Assembly (NCBI GenBank): GCA_934177725.1
Contig: CAKPPO010000004.1
Span: forward strand, 21,776-85,775
Length of the DNA stretch: 64,000 bases
Reading direction: 5' to 3'
From: an uncultured Clostridia bacterium
Lineage (GTDB): Bacteria; Bacillota; Clostridia; TANB77; CAG-508
Below, piece after piece: positions 61,732 through 64,000 of the stretch. The notes under the pieces were generated by a model. That model worked only from the letters and a program-made list of their open reading frames with translations, made no database searches and was not told the DNA's origin. Each line of letters opens with the position of its first letter. The stretch's first letter is position 1. A program made the translations under genes and the position numbers.

Positions 61732-63390
61732 TTAAATCTTAAAAAATTCTAAATCTTTTTCCAAATTTCCTGCTACTTCTTTTAGCTTGTTCGAAGATTC
61801 CGCAAGTAAATTAACTGCTGAAGCTGTTTCCTGCATGGAAGCCGAAGTTTCCTCTGTAGAAGCTGCGTTTTCTTCTGAAATTGCTGAAAGAGAGCTCATT
61901 GCATCAATAATGATTGCTTTTGCTGCCTCGCACTCTTCTGTAAGTGCAGAAATATTTGTAACTCCATCTACTGTTAGCTGAACGTTCTCTATCAAATAGG
62001 TAATTTTTGCCTCCGTATCTTTAAGAACATCACTAACCTTTTTACAAATTAACGAAATGTCGTCAGTCTCTTTCTTTGCATCTTTTGACTGTTTAAGAAG
62101 ATTCTTCATTTCTTCTTTAATTTCTTTAGCAGTATTTGCTGATTCCACTGCAAGTTTACCAATTTCCTCAGCTACTACTGTAAAACCTTTTCCAGCATCC
62201 CCAGCTCTTGCAGCTTCTATAGAAGCATTTAATGCTAATAAATTTGTTTGAGCTGCTATTTTCGAGATATCATCAGTTCTTTCATTAACTACTAAAACGG
62301 CCCGGTTTGTAGCCAACATCGTTTCTGTAATAGAATCAACAGATTTTTGCATTACATTCATCTCTTTAGAGAGGTTTCTAATTGCTACTGATGAAGATTG
62401 CCCAGCGTCATTCATTGCATTTGCGGTGTTAGCAAGCTGTTCGGAGTTGTTAGCCACAGTTTGAATAGCATCTGATAAAGTAGAAATATTGCTAGTTGCT
62501 TCTTCTGTAACCTTTGACTGTTCATTAGCACCTTCTGCTATTTGTAAAACAGCCTGAGATACTCCTTCTGTTATTTCATTAATATTGTTAGATGTCATTG
62601 CAAGATCAGCAGATTGCTTTCCAATAAATTCTGAGGCTTGCTTAGTATCTACTGCAAATTCTTTAAATACATCTATCAAGTTATTAGTGCTACGTAAAGT
62701 ATCACCAATTTCGTCAGATCTATTTAAATACTTATCTGCCTTTTCAAATTCTCCATTTGCAAGCTTTCTTATGCATTCTGCAATTGCTTTTATTGCGTTT
62801 GACATTTTAATAGCTACTAGTAAAGCAACCCCAGTTGCAATAAAAAGAATAATCACTGCAATTAAAACTAGACTGATTATTGATTTCCTAATCTTAGCAT
62901 TTACAAATTCTCTAGAAACGCCTGTGAATGCCATTCCTATTGCTTTGCCATCGGAATCTATTACCGGAACATATGCTACAAAGTAGTCTTCTCCTGCCAC
63001 ATCTGTCTTTTTAGATGTAAATTGTTTTTGTTTGCTAACAACTTCTAAAACAACTGTATCTGCGGCTTTTGTTCCTATAACAGATGCTCCTAAAGAAGAG
63101 TTTTTCCGTTTATCTCCTTCAAACCACGTGAAGTCGTACCCAGTATTTTTTTTCAAATCAGTCTCAATATCGTTATTTCCTTCTTCCCTATCAATGTTGA
63201 GCAAGCCGGTATCACGATATGCATATGCAGATGCTAACAAACCTTTTAAGGTTTCCTGCTCCATTCCTGTTTTAATAAAAAAGATGGCAGCAATAAGTGA
63301 TGCTAAGCCAATCCCTATAGCAGGCAGACACGAAATGAGTAACAGTCTTACTTTTACAGTTAAAGAAATATTTTTTTTCGTTTTGTTCAT
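61732..63390 (-). CDS. Methyl-accepting chemotaxis protein
   Basis: 552 residues. Transmembrane helix 1 (LLLISCLPAIGIGLASLIAA), extracytoplasmic single-Cache-type sensor (about 40-170, NTGYDFTWFEGDKRK), helix 2 (IISLVLIAVIILFIATGVAL), HAMP, and a signalling domain with the hairpin tip ISKIAAQTNLLALNASIEAA then RAGDAGKGFTVVAEEIGKLA. It senses an external ligand and signals to CheA; no che genes are in the window. Codon use is richer in G+C than neighbours (27 of 60 nt in 61801-61860) and it contains two in-frame CGG codons, which suggests horizontal acquisition. Confidence 0.93.
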   Translation of the reverse strand: MNKTKKNISLTVKVRLLLISCLPAIGIGLASLIAAIFFIKTGMEQETLKGLLASAYAYRDTGLLNIDREEGNNDIETDLKKNTGYDFTWFEGDKRKNSSLGASVIGTKAADTVVLEVVSKQKQFTSKKTDVAGEDYFVAYVPVIDSDGKAIGMAFTGVSREFVNAKIRKSIISLVLIAVIILFIATGVALLVAIKMSNAIKAIAECIRKLANGEFEKADKYLNRSDEIGDTLRSTNNLIDVFKEFAVDTKQASEFIGKQSADLAMTSNNINEITEGVSQAVLQIAEGANEQSKVTEEATSNISTLSDAIQTVANNSEQLANTANAMNDAGQSSSVAIRNLSKEMNVMQKSVDSITETMLATNRAVLVVNERTDDISKIAAQTNLLALNASIEAARAGDAGKGFTVVAEEIGKLAVESANTAKEIKEEMKNLLKQSKDAKKETDDISLICKKVSDVLKDTEAKITYLIENVQLTVDGVTNISALTEECEAAKAIIIDAMSSLSAISEENAASTEETSASMQETASAVNLLAESSNKLKEVAGNLEKDLEFFKI

Positions 63391-63511
63391 ATTGTTTGTC
63401 CTTTCTGTAGTTGCGCTATTGATTTGTAATTTTGAAGTTACTTTTCTAATTTAGTTTTCTATTTTTCCTCCTTTTCTAAAATTAACAATTGTCAATTCTC
63501 CTTCCAATAAA

Positions 63512-63774
63512 TCATGAACATATTATATCACAATTTTTCACTTTATGTAAGTCTTTCGAAAAAATTTCATTTAATTCTTCTATATACTTTTCTAATGAAT
63601 TTACTGGAAAACCAACTTTACAAATATTATTTTTAAAGCAAGTACATTTTAAATGTATTTTTTTATGTAAAAATACTGCATCTTTTTCTGTTGCTATATA
63701 GAATGTCCCTAATTTATTATTACTATTTTTCCTTTTTTTTCTTTTAATATTTCTAACATATTGCTAAAACTCAT
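63512..63774 (-). pseudogene. Remnant of a MutS-like (MSL-type) DGR accessory gene
   Basis: From ATG 63772-63774: MSFSNMLEILKEKKGKIVII-N then a TAG. After a single-base deletion the frame continues GTFYIATEKDAVFLHKKIHL and CKVGFPVNSLEKYIEELNE to a stop at 63512. This matches, from memory, the small MutS-domain-I-like proteins encoded beside DGR reverse transcriptases in gut Firmicutes. Normal members are longer, so the 3' part is lost too. No strong RBS is visible. Confidence 0.5.
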
Positions 63775-63824
63775 ATATTTTACCACTTTTCTTTTTGTGT
63801 TGTCTTTTTTTGAAACGAAAAAAA

Positions 63825-63844
63825 GACGCCACTAGCGTGGCGTC
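63825..63844 (-). terminator. Strong terminator on the minus strand
   Basis: GACGCCAC and GTGGCGTC around TAGC (plus view). On the minus strand the stem is followed by TTTTTTT (63818-63824), a classical terminator for a gene entering from the right edge. Confidence 0.85.
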
Positions 63845-63852
63845 ACTCTATT

Positions 63853-63938
63853 GGAAAATTTTGAATCTACTGGCTTTGCCAATAAATTCAAAATTTTCCA
63901 TCTTAGCGTTACTAAAGTTCGCTTAAAATGCGAACTTT
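63853..63938 (-). other. Hairpin-linker-hairpin element III (divergent)
   Basis: Hairpin 1 has perfect 14-bp arms GGAAAATTTTGAAT (63853-63866) and ATTCAAAATTTTCC (63886-63899), then a 14-nt linker (ATCTTAGCGTTACT) and hairpin 2 of 25 nt (63914-63938, AAAGTTCGC/GCGAACTTT). Same layout and same 25-nt second hairpin length as elements I and II, but a different linker. Confidence 0.45.
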
Positions 63939-63942
63939 AAAA

Positions 63943-64000
63943 TTATTTTTTTATATTTAATGCTCTATACTTTATAGTTTTCTTAACAGTGCTCAGGGCT
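63943..64000 (-). CDS. Possible C-terminal end of a gene running in from the right
   Basis: On the minus strand the last frame reads ALSTVKKTIKYRALNIKK and TAA (63943-63945), followed by the hairpins at 63853-63938 and the terminator at 63825. Only 18 codons are visible and no family can be assigned. Confidence 0.3.
   Translation of the reverse strand, partial: ALSTVKKTIKYRALNIKK

Noticed and set aside
63512..63774. Treating the MSL remnant as a CGG-type recoding case
   Set aside because: Its frame break is a deletion at AAT-TAG-GGA with no CGG, and the 3' part is missing as well.
1..64000. CRISPR arrays, tRNA and rRNA genes
   Set aside because: No regularly spaced direct repeats, no tRNA T-loop (GGTTCGAATCC-type) sequences and no rRNA-like stretches were seen on either strand by eye.

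Overview
The window reads as chromosomal DNA of an AT-rich, spore-forming member of the Clostridia (Bacillota), probably an uncultured gut lineage. The evidence is a complete spoIVA sporulation gene, T-box leaders on tyrS and ileS, a DUF421/DUF4363 pair, an RqcP-type S4 protein, AT-rich codon use, and prepilin-like proteins with a GITL(V/I)ALVVTIIVLIIL N-terminus. Most genes lie on the minus strand. No rRNA, tRNA or CRISPR array was seen.

Layout. 0-5 kb: 5' end of tyrS with its T-box, a MATE transporter fused to a cytidylate-kinase-like domain, a cysteine-hydrolase-like protein and a WG-repeat membrane protein. 5-10.6 kb: tgt and queA, normally neighbours, separated by a prepilin gene and a REP-associated (RAYT/IS200-like) transposase, with 29-nt palindromes at their borders. 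10-17 kb: a surface metalloprotease, ileS with a DUF1653 gene and an Ile T-box, a second prepilin whose C-terminus looks like a diversity-generating-retroelement (DGR) variable region, and a secreted CAP-domain protein. 17-32 kb: five ABC transporter units or parts, flavodoxin, DUF4097 and LiaF-like genes, and a TetR regulator. 32-41 kb: small metabolic and regulatory genes (YoaP-type GNAT, WYL regulator, MBL hydrolase, EFR1 ferredoxin, yjdF with its riboswitch, ZIP transporter). 41-50 kb: a truncated response regulator, an ABC exporter, HD, RsmB, PHP, MFS and HAD proteins. 50-60 kb: a heterodimeric ABC exporter, RqcP, DUF421/DUF4363 and a UDP-sugar pyrophosphorylase. 60-64 kb: spoIVA, a chemoreceptor and a decayed MutS-like (DGR accessory type) gene.

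The most unusual signal is that three otherwise intact genes (the CAP protein, the second ABC half-transporter and the UDP-sugar pyrophosphorylase) each contain one extra C at the same sequence context, C(C/A)A-[C]-GGA-(A/C)C. Each insertion creates an in-frame CGG codon, which is otherwise almost absent here. This suggests +1 frameshifting at CGG (or a CGGA quadruplet), unless it is a systematic sequence error.

Other signals are a RAYT with REP-like palindromes, a second GGGAC-type repeat family, a DGR-type variable region in a pilin plus an MSL remnant, one 34-bp promoter block shared by both pilin genes, one 21-bp operator shared by the TetR promoter and the heterodimeric ABC promoter, a shared operator for a WYL regulator, and a recurrent hairpin-linker-hairpin element whose stems vary while its linker is kept.
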